Assembly: GCA_014802045.1 (NCBI GenBank)
Contig: JAAVDA010000017.1
Coordinates: 10,583-74,582 of the forward strand
DNA from: Bacteroides sp.
GTDB lineage: Bacteria > Bacteroidota > Bacteroidia > Bacteroidales > Muribaculaceae
Length of the DNA stretch: 64,000 bases
Direction: 5' to 3'
Shown: piece by piece, positions 55,338 through 64,000 of the stretch
How the letters are laid out: each line of letters starts with the position of its first letter
How positions within the stretch are numbered: position 1 is the stretch's first letter
Made by a program: the position numbers and the translations under genes
Notes under the pieces: generated by a model
Database searches by the model: none
Seen by the model: the letters and a program-made list of their open reading frames with translations, nothing else
Told to the model about the DNA's origin: nothing

Positions 55338-57230
55338 ATGAAATTGCTTCCCTCTTATGTTTTTCTACCGCTTACACTGATGGCTACAAGCGGATATGCG
55401 GCAACTGCTGATGAATCTGCCGAGTTTCCGGACACGGTGAGTCTCAGCGAGGTGGTGGTCACCGCTCCGCTAAAAACGAATCCCGACCTGATACCTCTCA
55501 ATGTGACTCAGGTCACAGCCTCACAGATAGAGAATTCCGGCGAGACATCTCTGCTACCGGTGCTCGTGTCGAAGGTTGCCGGTCTGTTTGTGACCGAACG
55601 CGGTTTTGCGGGCTACGGGGTGTCGGGTGGCAGCGCGGGCACCGTGAACATACGCGGTGTGGGGCAAGGCAACAAAGTGCTCTTCATGATTGACGGTCAG
55701 CCACAATGGGCCGGAGTGTTCGGCCACAGTCTGGCCGACACATATGTGGCCAACGGAGTGGAAAGGGTTGAGGTGGTGAAGGGTCCGTCTTCGCTGCTCT
55801 ACGGCTCGAATGCCATGGGCGGCTCAATCAATATAGTGACGCAGACTCAGACGCAGGAGGGACTCACAGGGAGAGCAAGAGCGATGTTCGGGTCGTTCAG
55901 CACCCAGAAATTCGCCCTATCGTCGGGCTATAAGAGAGGAAAACTCTCGGCCACTCTCTCCGGCCAACTCGACCGCAGCAACGGCAACCGTGCCGGAAGC
56001 GCTTTCTGGCTTGCCAACGAATTCGCACAAATAAAATATGCAGCGTCTCACAGATGGAACATAGCCGGAATGCTCGACATGACTCAGAGCCATGCCAACA
56101 ATCCGGGCACACGGCAAGATCCGCTTGAAAATATGTGGACGGATATTTTCCGCGGCACCGGCGGGCTGTATGTGAAAAACGCTTATGAGAAGATGGATGG
56201 CGGTGTGCAGACCTATATAAACTGGGGGCGCCATAAAGTTGATGACGGCAACACTCCCGGCGAGACTCCACGCGACTACCTGTTTAATTCCACAGACTAC
56301 AACATGGGTATCACAGCCTATGAGTCGTTCTATCTGTGGCAAGCCAACACTCTGTCGGCGGGAATAGATTTCCAGCATTGGGGAGGGCGCATCTGGAACA
56401 CCGACAAGGAGAATCAGGCAATGAGGTCGGGAGAGTCATCACACCATGTGAACGAGATTGCCGGATATGCCATGATGCAGCAGGGATTAGCCAACGACAT
56501 AGTGAATATAAACGGCGGAGTGCGGCTGCAACACGGCTCGACCTACGGAAATGTGTGGGTGCCTCAGGCGGGGTTTATCGTAAAGCCGGGAGCCGGCTCG
56601 CAGATTAAAGCTTCGTTCAGCAAGGGCTTCCGCTCTCCCAACATTCGCGAGCTTTATCTCTATCCTCCGGCCAATCCCGACCTAAAGCCGGAATATATGC
56701 TCAACTATGAGGTGGGCTACCGGCAGCATCTGGCTGACTACAGAGTGATGCTTGGAGCAGCAGTTTACTATATCGACGGACGCAATATGATTCAGACTGT
56801 GATGACCGACGGGAGGCCCCGAAACGTGAATACCGGAAAATTCCGCAACAAGGGTTTTGAACTCGAAGCAGCCTGGCAGATAGTTCAGTCGCTTCGGGCA
56901 AGCGCCTCATGGTCATATCTCCACACGGATTCAGAGAACCTCTATTCTCCGAAAAATAAATTAAATGCCGAGCTTACGTATTCTCACAAAGGGGTCAGCA
57001 TCACGGCTGAAAACACCTCGATCTGGAGCATGAAAAACGGCAATCCGGAAGGAACGGGAGTGAGCTACTCGCTGCTGAATCTCCGTGCTGCATATACGCT
57101 GTCGGCTCCGACCGTGCCGGTGACTCTATCGGTGAAGGTGGACAACCTCACCAATAAGCACTATGAGATAATCTACGGCTGCCCTATGCCCGGAACAACG
57201 ATAATGGGCGGGGTGGAATTCAAATTTTAG
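55338..57230 (+). CDS. TonB-dependent outer-membrane receptor
   Basis: A 630-residue outer-membrane transporter that imports a scarce ligand using TonB energy. The signal peptide spans about 1-22. A TonB-box-like SEVVVTAP (about 36-43) precedes the plug (VNIRGVGQGNKVLFMIDGQP, then VERVEVVKGPSSLLYGSNAMGGSINIVT). The beta-barrel ends in FKF. The family resembles vitamin or siderophore receptors of the BtuB/FepA kind rather than SusC, because a CarboxypepD_reg domain and a SusD partner are absent. Cobalamin is a plausible ligand because the mutase nearby needs B12 (inference). Confidence 0.88.
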   Translation: MKLLPSYVFLPLTLMATSGYAATADESAEFPDTVSLSEVVVTAPLKTNPDLIPLNVTQVTASQIENSGETSLLPVLVSKVAGLFVTERGFAGYGVSGGSAGTVNIRGVGQGNKVLFMIDGQPQWAGVFGHSLADTYVANGVERVEVVKGPSSLLYGSNAMGGSINIVTQTQTQEGLTGRARAMFGSFSTQKFALSSGYKRGKLSATLSGQLDRSNGNRAGSAFWLANEFAQIKYAASHRWNIAGMLDMTQSHANNPGTRQDPLENMWTDIFRGTGGLYVKNAYEKMDGGVQTYINWGRHKVDDGNTPGETPRDYLFNSTDYNMGITAYESFYLWQANTLSAGIDFQHWGGRIWNTDKENQAMRSGESSHHVNEIAGYAMMQQGLANDIVNINGGVRLQHGSTYGNVWVPQAGFIVKPGAGSQIKASFSKGFRSPNIRELYLYPPANPDLKPEYMLNYEVGYRQHLADYRVMLGAAVYYIDGRNMIQTVMTDGRPRNVNTGKFRNKGFELEAAWQIVQSLRASASWSYLHTDSENLYSPKNKLNAELTYSHKGVSITAENTSIWSMKNGNPEGTGVSYSLLNLRAAYTLSAPTVPVTLSVKVDNLTNKHYEIIYGCPMPGTTIMGGVEFKF

Positions 57231-57248
57231 AGACCCGTCAAGACTTCT

Positions 57249-58478
57249 TCACGAAAGGAGAAGCTGGGCATCGCCATAGCTCAGAAAACGGTAGGAGCGG
57301 TGAAGAGCTTCGTCGTACATCCGGCGCCAGTCGCCTCCGGTGAATGCCGAGACAAGAAGAAGGAGGGTGGAGCGTGGCTGATGGAAATTAGTGACCATGC
57401 CCCTGACTATACGGAAACGATAGCCCGGCGCAATGATGATGCGGGTGGATGCCACAAGACGGTCGGATTTTCCGGCATCAAGACGGGAAAGAAGAGCCTG
57501 CAGGGCATCGGCCACTGAAAGCTCCGGATGGTCGGGAGAATATGGATACCATTGAGGGAGTTCGGTGAGAGGGAGTCCCTGAGCCGCCATGCAGCCGAGA
57601 TGGTAGAGGCTTTCGAGGGTACGCACGGAGGTGGTGCCGACCGCCACGACTCTTCTATCGGTTGACGCCAGCTCAGAGATGAGAGAACGGTCTACGACAA
57701 TAAGCTCACTGTGCATCTCGTGGTGGCCGATAGTGTCGGATTTCACCGGCTGAAATGTGCCGGCCCCCACATGAAGGGTCACCTCCCTGCGGGGTATTCC
57801 CGCTTGTGAAACGGCATCAAGGAGTGAGGGGGTGAAATGGAGTCCGGCTGTAGGAGCGGCCACGGAGCCTTCTATGCGGGAATAGACTGTCTGATAATCA
57901 GATGAGTCTGAAGACTCCGTGTTGCGTCCGAGATATGGAGGAATCGGTATTTCGCCGGCGGCGGAAATAATCTGTGAGAATGTGACCTGCCGGGGAGCAG
58001 TCCATGAAAACCGCACGGTAGAGGCGTTGCCTGAGCGGCCGGTGCGGTCTGCGCGGAGCTCCACTTCCATTCCGTCGACCACTATGGGGAGAGAAAGCGT
58101 GAGCCCGTCGGTCCAGCGCTTACTGTTGCCTACAAAGCAGGTCCATTCGCATCCGTCGGTGGAGGCAAAAGAACGCTCATAGTCGGCGGGGGCTATGGGC
58201 TCCAGACAAAACACCTCAATCCGCGCTCCGGAACGGTCATCTCCTTTACGGAAACGGAGACGAGCGTTGATTACCCTGGTGTTGTTGGCCACAAGGATGG
58301 AGTCGGAGGGAAGAAGAGAAGGGAGAGAGTCAAACCGGGAATGCTCGATAGTGCCGTCGGGGCGGCGCACCATGAGCAGACAGCGGTCGCGATCAGCAAG
58401 AGGATGGCGGGCTATGCGGTGGTCGGGCAGAGGATAGTCGAAATCGTCGATAGAAATGGAAGTGGTGTCGGTGATCAT
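57249..58478 (-). CDS. queA: S-adenosylmethionine:tRNA ribosyltransferase-isomerase
   Basis: A 409-residue enzyme that transfers the ribosyl group of SAM to 7-aminomethyl-7-deazaguanine in tRNA, making epoxyqueuosine. DFDYPLPDHRIARHPLADRDRCLLM (about residues 12-36), VANNTRVINARL, TAGLHFTPSLL, HVGAGTFQPVK and a C-terminal NFHQPRSTLLLLVSAF are hallmark motifs. The ATG at 58478 is chosen because the longer frame would start inside or beyond the divergent promoter region. It is convergent with the TonB receptor gene, with only 18 bases between their ends. Confidence 0.94.
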   Translation of the reverse strand: MITDTTSISIDDFDYPLPDHRIARHPLADRDRCLLMVRRPDGTIEHSRFDSLPSLLPSDSILVANNTRVINARLRFRKGDDRSGARIEVFCLEPIAPADYERSFASTDGCEWTCFVGNSKRWTDGLTLSLPIVVDGMEVELRADRTGRSGNASTVRFSWTAPRQVTFSQIISAAGEIPIPPYLGRNTESSDSSDYQTVYSRIEGSVAAPTAGLHFTPSLLDAVSQAGIPRREVTLHVGAGTFQPVKSDTIGHHEMHSELIVVDRSLISELASTDRRVVAVGTTSVRTLESLYHLGCMAAQGLPLTELPQWYPYSPDHPELSVADALQALLSRLDAGKSDRLVASTRIIIAPGYRFRIVRGMVTNFHQPRSTLLLLVSAFTGGDWRRMYDEALHRSYRFLSYGDAQLLLS

Positions 58479-58525
58479 GTGGGGGTATTGTAAAATCACT
58501 AAACTTACGTTATGATATTTGCCTG

Positions 58526-58542
58526 CAAAGTTACTACCTTTG
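58526..58542. promoter_or_regulatory. Back-to-back divergent -7 elements (queA / lysO)
   Basis: TAACTTTG on the minus strand (58526-58533) and TACCTTTG on the plus strand (58535-58542) are one base apart and form a near palindrome. For the minus promoter a TTTG (58556-58559) lies 22 bases upstream. Confidence 0.5.
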
Positions 58543-58560
58543 CACGAAATTAACTCAAAG

Positions 58561-58839
58561 ATGTTTGAAATACTACTCATACTTGCCGCCGGAATAGCGA
58601 TAGGACGGATAGGGGCGAAGCTGACTATAACGGCCCGGATAGGCGGAGCGGTGAAATGGACGGTGTGTGGTCTGGTGGGGGTGCTTGGCTATAGCATCGG
58701 GGCCGACAGCACTCTTGCCGCAGAGCTGCCGGAAATCGGACTGACCGGAATAGTGCTGGCACTCGCGGGCACAGCCGGAAGCATTGCCGGAGCAATGATA
58801 CTTATGCGAGCTACAAGCCGGAAAGGAGGCGGGAAATGA
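58561..58839 (+). CDS. LysO lysine exporter, N-terminal half
   Basis: A 92-residue membrane protein with three hydrophobic segments that matches the N-terminal DUF340-like half of LysO. The ATG at 58561 is preferred; an upstream in-frame start overlaps the promoter. The stop overlaps the ATG of the second half (ATGA). The two proteins together have 299 residues, the length of single-chain E. coli LysO (YbjE), which exports lysine. The two halves must assemble to work (inference). Confidence 0.82.
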   Translation: MFEILLILAAGIAIGRIGAKLTITARIGGAVKWTVCGLVGVLGYSIGADSTLAAELPEIGLTGIVLALAGTAGSIAGAMILMRATSRKGGGK

Positions 58840-59459
58840 AGGGAAGTCTGATTGTGGCGGGATGTTTCGCCGGAGGATTTATCGCGGGGAGACTTGCTGA
58901 ATACTCCCCCGAGTGGCTTCACACCGCATCGCTATGGCTCCTCTATCTGCTTATGCTGCAGGTGGGGCTGGGAATAGGGAGCGACCCTAAGGTGAAAGAG
59001 ATGCTGCGGACGCTCACTCCGGTGAGCCTGCTCCTGCCGCTTACAACCGTGGCGGGCGCTCTGATACTCACCTACCCCGTGGCCTTTATGCTTAAAGCTG
59101 TGTGTGTGACCGATTCGCTGGCCATAAACAGTGTGTGTGGCTACTATTCGCTGTCGTCTATCATGCTGTCGCAGCTCAAGGAGCCTCTGGTGGGCGCCAC
59201 TCTTGCCGCAAAGATCGGAGCGGTGGCTCTGCTGGCCAATGTGGTGCGTGAACTTATAGCACTCACGGGCGCACCGCTCATAGCACGCCACTGCGGCAAA
59301 GAGGCTGTGATTGCTGCAGCGGGGGTTACGTCGGTAGACGTGTGTCTGCCGGCCATAAGGCGATGGTGCGGAGAGCGCTATGTGGGGCTCGCACTCGTGC
59401 ACGGCACGGTGATAGACATCGCTTCGCCCTTTATGCTCACCCTGTTTGCCTCGCTATAA
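58836..59459 (+). CDS. lysO: LysO lysine exporter, C-terminal half
   Basis: A 207-residue inner-membrane protein with about six hydrophobic segments matching the C-terminal part of LysO. CGYYSLSSIMLSQLKEPLVGATLAAKIGAVALLANVVRELIALTGAPL (residues about 100-150) is the diagnostic region, with SVDVCLPAIRRWCG after it; only the short parts quoted matter. It overlaps the first-half gene by 4 bases, so the pair is translationally coupled. LysO exports L-lysine and toxic analogues. Confidence 0.85.
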   Translation: MKGSLIVAGCFAGGFIAGRLAEYSPEWLHTASLWLLYLLMLQVGLGIGSDPKVKEMLRTLTPVSLLLPLTTVAGALILTYPVAFMLKAVCVTDSLAINSVCGYYSLSSIMLSQLKEPLVGATLAAKIGAVALLANVVRELIALTGAPLIARHCGKEAVIAAAGVTSVDVCLPAIRRWCGERYVGLALVHGTVIDIASPFMLTLFASL

Positions 59460-59503
59460 AATCATAATTATACCTAAATAAATAGGCAAGAGATAGGAGC
59501 GGG

Positions 59504-59534
59504 TTTGGAGTGATAGGATAAAGGGGTAACTTTG
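59504..59534 (+). promoter_or_regulatory. Consensus promoter for the CarboxypepD_reg-like protein gene
   Basis: TTTG at 59504-59507 and TAACTTTG at 59527-59534 with 19 bases between match the Bacteroides -33/-7 consensus. The leader is about 15 bases. Confidence 0.7.
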
Positions 59535-59554
59535 CGGGCAAAAGCGCTGTAAAA

Positions 59555-60886
59555 ATGACCTCAAAAGCAGTAACCCTCATATTCGCGGCATTGTATGCGT
59601 CGGTAATGGCGGCGCAGACAAATCATGCGGTGGTGGCGGACGCCGAATCGCGATCTCCCCTGCCGGGAGCGTCAATATTCGACAGGAACGGCAATCTGGT
59701 GGGGGTGAGCAATAAAAACGGACGAACTCCGCATATCGCCGAGGACCGGCTGCCTGTGACTGTACGCTATATTGGATATGGCGAAAAGCAGGTGCGGAAT
59801 CTTGACTCAGACACCATATTCCTGAAAGAGAGCAGCAGGGAGCTGCCTGAAGTGGTGGTGGAGTCACGACAGCATAAGGTGATGCATATGCTTGGATATG
59901 TGAGGGAGTATTCTACACTGACCACATATAACGATACCGTTTTCCTATTTCGGGAGAAGATGGTGGATTATATGGTCAATCCCGACCCGAAGGTGAAATT
60001 CAGGGGGTGGACCAATCCGAGGATACTGAAAAGCAAGTCATATTACCGGTTTACAAACTCTCAGGGGCTTGACAGTGTGAGCGACGAGAGCAATTATCAT
60101 TTCTCATGGTCAGACTGGGTAGGACTGGGAGGCTACATATCAATACCCGAGAGTCTTCGGAAAAAAAGACAGTCCACCGACACTCTGCGGGGAAAATATA
60201 GCCCCACGGAGATTTGGGTGAGGAATGGCGACAAGGTGACACTGAATATCAATGTGCTGGCCGACACGGCAAGTCGCCGGTGGGTGCCCAATCTATCGGC
60301 CTTCTTCCGCAAAGAGATGGATTTCGAGAACTTCAGGGTGAGATATAACTACGATAATGTGACCGGAACAAAGCTTTCGCCAATGGATGTGACGAGCTAT
60401 TCGTGCAACATCGAATCAAACGGCAGAGGGCATGAGATGTTTATGTTTAACCGTGTGGACGAGAAGGTGTTTGTGAGCACCTATGCAGAGACCTACATTC
60501 TCGACAAGGAGTATATCACTCTGCCCGAGGCAAGGAAATGGGAGAAATTGGCCGTAGGCTCCGGCGTCATGGAAATTTACGAACCGGACGATGCACCTCC
60601 GCTTCAGGCATCTATAGCGGAACTTATCGACCGGGTGAACAATGTGGACAAGGAGCAGGTGAAGCTCGCTCAGAAACAAGACATGAGCCTCGTGAGGGAG
60701 GTCGTGAAACATCATTTCGGCCACAGACTGCTTCAGCTTCTGAAAGCTACCACAGGCATAAGCTCCATCAAGGCAAAAAGGAATGAGAAGAAGTACTGGC
60801 GGAAATTTCGGAAGGAGCGTATACGAAAAAATAACGAGCGATATAGAAGGGAGCTTGGCACGGATTCAATAGCCGCCGACAAGTGA
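59555..60886 (+). CDS. Exported protein with CarboxypepD_reg-like N-terminal domain
   Basis: A 443-residue exported protein. A signal peptide (about 1-20) precedes residues 22-95, which resemble a carboxypeptidase-D regulatory-like beta-sandwich (VVADAESRSPLPGASIFDRNGNLVGVSNKNG, VTVRYIGYGEKQV). The remainder has alternating strands (YYRFTNSQG, FRVRYNYDNVTG) with no recognisable catalytic site, then a Lys/Arg-rich C-terminus (RNEKKYWRKFRKERIRKNNERYRRE). It probably sits at the outer membrane or surface. Function unknown. A convergent terminator follows. Confidence 0.72.
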   Translation: MTSKAVTLIFAALYASVMAAQTNHAVVADAESRSPLPGASIFDRNGNLVGVSNKNGRTPHIAEDRLPVTVRYIGYGEKQVRNLDSDTIFLKESSRELPEVVVESRQHKVMHMLGYVREYSTLTTYNDTVFLFREKMVDYMVNPDPKVKFRGWTNPRILKSKSYYRFTNSQGLDSVSDESNYHFSWSDWVGLGGYISIPESLRKKRQSTDTLRGKYSPTEIWVRNGDKVTLNINVLADTASRRWVPNLSAFFRKEMDFENFRVRYNYDNVTGTKLSPMDVTSYSCNIESNGRGHEMFMFNRVDEKVFVSTYAETYILDKEYITLPEARKWEKLAVGSGVMEIYEPDDAPPLQASIAELIDRVNNVDKEQVKLAQKQDMSLVREVVKHHFGHRLLQLLKATTGISSIKAKRNEKKYWRKFRKERIRKNNERYRRELGTDSIAADK

Positions 60887-60952
60887 GGGTGGACTCCCCA
60901 CGGGGATAAACAGGAAGTGCTGAGGCTTCAATCGCAGTAGTATACTGATATA

Positions 60953-60990
60953 AATCGGCCGCGCCTGAGATGGACGCGGCCGATTCTTAT
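60953..60990. terminator. Terminator between convergent genes
   Basis: Perfect 11-bp stem AATCGGCCGCG / CGCGGCCGATT (60953-60963 with 60975-60985) followed by CTTATTG; serves the plus-strand gene and possibly the mutase operon. Confidence 0.75.
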
Positions 60991-61014
60991 TGTTCGTATG
61001 CGGAAAATTATGGA

Positions 61015-63153
61015 TTACTCGGCTTCGAGGAGCTCAAGCATCTTGATAGCGCTCTCGGGGATACGGGTACCGGGGCCGAAGATGGCTGCAACACCGGCTT
61101 TGTAGAGGAAGTCGTAGTCCTGGGCGGGGATCACACCGCCGGCAGTAACGAGGATATCCTCACGGCCGAGCTTCTTGAGCTCTTCGATAACCTGGGGAAC
61201 GAGGGTCTTATGACCGGCTGCGAGTGAGCTTACGCCGAGGATGTGGACGTCGTTTTCCACAGCCTGACGGGCAGCTTCGGCCGGAGTCTGAAAGAGGGGA
61301 CCCATGTCTACGTCGAATCCGCAGTCGGCATAGCCGGTGGCTACAACCTTTGCGCCGCGGTCGTGACCGTCCTGGCCCATCTTGGCAATCATGATACGGG
61401 GCTGACGACCTTCGCGCTTGGCGAAGTCTTCACACATCTTCTGAGCCTTGACAAAGTCAGGGTCTTGCTTGGTTTCGTTGCTATACACGCCTGAAATGGT
61501 TCTGATAACTGCTTTATAGCGTCCGACAACTTCTTCGCACGCATCTGAAATCTCGCCGAGGGTGGCGCGGAGTCCGGCAGCCTTGACAGCGAGGTCGAGG
61601 AGGTTGCCCTGCTTGGTGCGCACACACTCTGTGATGGCTTCGAGAGCCTCTTTCACCTTGGCTTCGTCGCGATGAGCCTTCACGTCGTTAAGACGCTCGA
61701 TCTGCTCCTTGCGCACCTCGGTGTTGTCGATTTCGAGAATGTCGATGGGGTCTTCGTGGTCAAGACGATACTTGTTGATACCCACAATGGTCTGACGTCC
61801 GGAGTCGATGCGGGCCTGAGTGCGGGCTGCAGCCTCCTCGATACGGAGCTTGGGCAGACCGGTCTCGATAGCCTTGGCCATGCCGCCAAGCTTTTCGATC
61901 TCCTGGATGTGTTCCCATGCGCGATGGGCTATCTCATTGGTGAGCGACTCAACATAGTAGCTGCCGGCCCAGGGGTCAACCTGCTTGGTGACCATGGTCT
62001 CCTCCTGAATGTAGATCTGCGTGTTGCGGGCAATACGTGCGGAGAAGTCGGTGGGGAGGGCGATGGCTTCGTCGAGAGCGTTGGTGTGGAGCGACTGTGT
62101 GTGGCCGAGAGCGGCGCCCATAGCCTCGATACATGTGCGGCCCACATTGTTGAAGGGGTCTTGCTCCGTGAGGCTCCAGCCTGAGGTCTGGGAGTGGGTG
62201 CGGAGGGCGAGAGATTTGGGGTTCTTGGGGTTGAACTGCTTTACGATCTTGGCCCAGAGCATGCGGGCGGCACGCATCTTGGCAATCTCCATGAAGAAGT
62301 TCATGCCGATAGCCCAGAAGAAAGAGAGGCGGGGAGCGAATGCATCGATGTCCATGCCGGCATTTACACCTGCGCGGAGGTATTCAAGACCGTCGGCGAG
62401 GGTATAGGCGAGCTCGATGTCGCAGGTGGCACCGGCTTCCTGCATGTGGTAGCCGGAGATTGAGATGGAGTTGAACTTCGGCATATTCTGAGAAGTATAC
62501 TCGAATATGTCGGCGATGATGCGCATGGAGAATTCCGGAGGATATATATAGGTGTTGCGCACCATGAATTCCTTGAGGATGTCGTTCTGGATGGTTCCAG
62601 CCATTTCTTCGAGCTTTGCGCCCTGTTCGAGTCCGGCATTGATATAGAAGGCGAGCACGGGGAGCACAGCGCCGTTCATGGTCATGGAGACAGACATCTT
62701 GTTGAGGGGTATACCGTCGAAGAGCACCTTCATGTCGTCGAGCGAGCAGATGCTCACACCGGCTTTGCCGACGTCGCCCACCACGCGTTCGTGGTCAGCG
62801 TCATATCCACGGTGTGTGGCAAGGTCGAAGGCCACCGAAAGACCCTTCTGACCGGCGGCAAGGTTGCGGCGGTAGAAAGCGTTTGATTCTGCGGCAGTGG
62901 AGAATCCGGCATACTGACGGATGGTCCAGGGACGGAGGGGATACATGGCGCTATAAGGGCCACGGAGGAAGGGAGGCAAACCGGACACATAGTTGAGGTG
63001 TTCCATTCCCTCGAGATCGGTCTTGGTGTAGACAGGCTTCACGGGAATGAGCTCGGGTGTGATCCATTCTTCACCCGCAGCGACAGCAGGAGCAGCCTGA
63101 TGGGCGGCAAATGCGTCTTTAGTGATGTCGATATTCTTAAAATTTGGTCTCAT
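61015..63153 (-). CDS. mutB: Methylmalonyl-CoA mutase, large (catalytic) subunit
   Basis: A 712-residue adenosylcobalamin-dependent enzyme interconverting succinyl-CoA and (R)-methylmalonyl-CoA, a central step in propionate formation by Bacteroidales. The N-terminal TIM barrel carries [22 protein letters not shown] and [12 protein letters not shown] substrate-channel motifs. The C-terminal B12 domain has the cobalt-ligand motif [11 protein letters not shown] near residue 595, then [11 protein letters not shown]. It begins 33 bases after the small-subunit stop, so they form an operon. Confidence 0.97.
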   Translation of the reverse strand: MRPNFKNIDITKDAFAAHQAAPAVAAGEEWITPELIPVKPVYTKTDLEGMEHLNYVSGLPPFLRGPYSAMYPLRPWTIRQYAGFSTAAESNAFYRRNLAAGQKGLSVAFDLATHRGYDADHERVVGDVGKAGVSICSLDDMKVLFDGIPLNKMSVSMTMNGAVLPVLAFYINAGLEQGAKLEEMAGTIQNDILKEFMVRNTYIYPPEFSMRIIADIFEYTSQNMPKFNSISISGYHMQEAGATCDIELAYTLADGLEYLRAGVNAGMDIDAFAPRLSFFWAIGMNFFMEIAKMRAARMLWAKIVKQFNPKNPKSLALRTHSQTSGWSLTEQDPFNNVGRTCIEAMGAALGHTQSLHTNALDEAIALPTDFSARIARNTQIYIQEETMVTKQVDPWAGSYYVESLTNEIAHRAWEHIQEIEKLGGMAKAIETGLPKLRIEEAAARTQARIDSGRQTIVGINKYRLDHEDPIDILEIDNTEVRKEQIERLNDVKAHRDEAKVKEALEAITECVRTKQGNLLDLAVKAAGLRATLGEISDACEEVVGRYKAVIRTISGVYSNETKQDPDFVKAQKMCEDFAKREGRQPRIMIAKMGQDGHDRGAKVVATGYADCGFDVDMGPLFQTPAEAARQAVENDVHILGVSSLAAGHKTLVPQVIEELKKLGREDILVTAGGVIPAQDYDFLYKAGVAAIFGPGTRIPESAIKMLELLEAE

Positions 63154-63186
63154 TTCGAGTAAAAAATAGGGTAAAGAGTGGATGAT

Positions 63187-64000
63187 TTACTTTTTAAGCA
63201 GACGGGCATTGAATCCGCGGAGAGTGTCGAGCACATTGGAGCGCACATTGACGAAATGCTCAATACCGATAGCCTTGAGGTCGTCGGAGCAAGCGGGAGC
63301 ACCGGCCACAACAAACTCAGCACGGCCGTCGAGAGCCTTGAACGCTGCGGGAGCAAGCTCGGCATATTCGTCGTCGCTTGAGCAGAGCACCACTACGTCG
63401 GCACCCTTTTCCATGGCAGCCTCCACACCCTGTTCTACGGTGTCGAAGCCGAGATTGTCGATAATCTCATAGCCGGCACAGCCGAAGAAGTTGGTGGAGA
63501 ACTGGGCGCGTGCAAGACGCATGGCAAGGTTGCCGATAGTGAGCATGAACACTTTGGGGCGACGGCCTGATGCCTCGGTTTCGAGACGGAGAGCCTCGAA
63601 ATCGCTTGCGGCACGAGATGTGGGGAGAGCGGCCTCAGCGTTGTCGTCGTCGCCGTGAGAGCAGCCGCAGGAGCAGCCTGTGGTCTGAATTTTGGCTGCG
63701 GCAGTCTCGTTTATGTTAGGATATTGGTTGGTGCCGAGAAGGATTTCCTTGCGACGGGCCACGTCGGTGTGGCGTTTTTCGCTTGTGGCGCGGACAGCCT
63801 TCTGAACCTCGCCATCGTTAACGCAAGCAAGGAATCCGCCCTTGTCTTCCACCTCGATGAAGAGTTTCCATGCCTCGTTGGCAATAGACACAGTGAGGGT
63901 CTCCACATAATAAGAACCACCTGCGGGGTCTACCACCTTGTCGAGATGGCTCTCTTCCTTGAGAAGGAACTGCTGATTGCGGGCAATGCGCTCAGAGAAG
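63187..64000 (-). CDS. mutA: Methylmalonyl-CoA mutase, small subunit (start outside window)
   Basis: About 270 C-terminal residues of the non-catalytic subunit that pairs with MutB. The frame continues past position 64000 (FSERIARNQQFLLKEESHLDKVVDPAGGSYYVETLT), so the real start is beyond the window. The C-terminal domain resembles the B12-binding fold but lacks the DxHxxG histidine: MLTIGNLAMRLARAQFSTNFFG stands there, as in all small subunits. A Cys-rich linker (TTGCSCGCSHGDDDN) before this domain is unusual. Confidence 0.9.
   Translation of the reverse strand, partial: FSERIARNQQFLLKEESHLDKVVDPAGGSYYVETLTVSIANEAWKLFIEVEDKGGFLACVNDGEVQKAVRATSEKRHTDVARRKEILLGTNQYPNINETAAAKIQTTGCSCGCSHGDDDNAEAALPTSRAASDFEALRLETEASGRRPKVFMLTIGNLAMRLARAQFSTNFFGCAGYEIIDNLGFDTVEQGVEAAMEKGADVVVLCSSDDEYAELAPAAFKALDGRAEFVVAGAPACSDDLKAIGIEHFVNVRSNVLDTLRGFNARLLKK

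Overview
The window looks like a chromosome segment from a Bacteroidota bacterium of the order Bacteroidales, most like a gut lineage such as Muribaculaceae; the family is inferred. The case rests on promoters with the Bacteroides-type -7 element TAnnTTTG (three with TTTG 19-20 bases upstream), a FeoA-FeoB fusion, a GldB-type lipoprotein, the pairs folP-cdaA and rsfS-ftsH, a two-piece LysO, MutA/MutB methylmalonyl-CoA mutase, pyruvate:ferredoxin oxidoreductase, and many signal-peptide outer-membrane proteins. No tRNA, rRNA, CRISPR array, IS element or prophage was seen.

Layout. 0-3.1 kb: end of tatC, then a minus-strand operon of a VanZ-GNAT fusion, znuA and znuC with no permease. 3.2-6.3 kb: two NSS sodium symporters around a small membrane protein. 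6.3-13.4 kb: folP, cdaA, dCMP deaminase, a tail-specific protease, 5-formyl-THF cyclo-ligase, FeoAB. 13.4-30.2 kb: mutS2, HdeD, a Trp/Gly/Ser-rich secreted protein, a FadL-like barrel, PFOR, an aminotransferase, LolC/E-type permease, rsfS, ftsH, an Omp85-like barrel, DUF695. 30.5-35.7 kb: DUF3127, then an overlapping GH29 fucosidase-CutC-transglutaminase operon. 35.8-39.06 kb: an AT-rich island with a WG-repeat protein, an unknown partner and a decayed gene carrying three in-frame stops. 39.1-42.2 kb: a PL8 chondroitin-lyase gene interrupted by two in-frame TAG codons. 42.2-52.6 kb: HipA-like kinase plus DUF3037, NAD salvage genes (pncB and an HD-nicotinamidase fusion), GldB, ROK kinase, fmt, a DcaP-like porin, tilS, carbonic anhydrase. 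52.6-53.9 kb: a 1.3-kb repeat-rich stretch without proteins, with a possible minus-strand structured RNA. 53.9-64 kb: XRE regulator, methyltransferase, TonB receptor, queA, split lysO, a CarboxypepD_reg-like protein, and the mutase genes, the last running off the window.

The most novel-looking signal is a dispersed intergenic repeat of about 158 bp with imperfect 23-bp terminal inverted repeats. Copies lie at 6307-6464 and 55178-55334, and a degenerate third on the minus strand near 30195-30342. All three place the same end 3-18 bases before a start codon (folP, a TonB receptor, a DUF695 gene), which suggests a MITE-like or leader-regulatory element. Other leads are the HipA-like kinase/DUF3037 pair, the HD-nicotinamidase fusion, the AT-rich island, and the doubly amber-interrupted lyase.

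How the genes combine: the chromosome encodes anaerobic fermentative metabolism (PFOR; methylmalonyl-CoA mutase on the succinate-propionate route, needing B12), Fe(II) and Zn uptake, NAD salvage, folate synthesis and c-di-AMP signalling, together with host-glycan tools (fucosidase, former chondroitin lyase).
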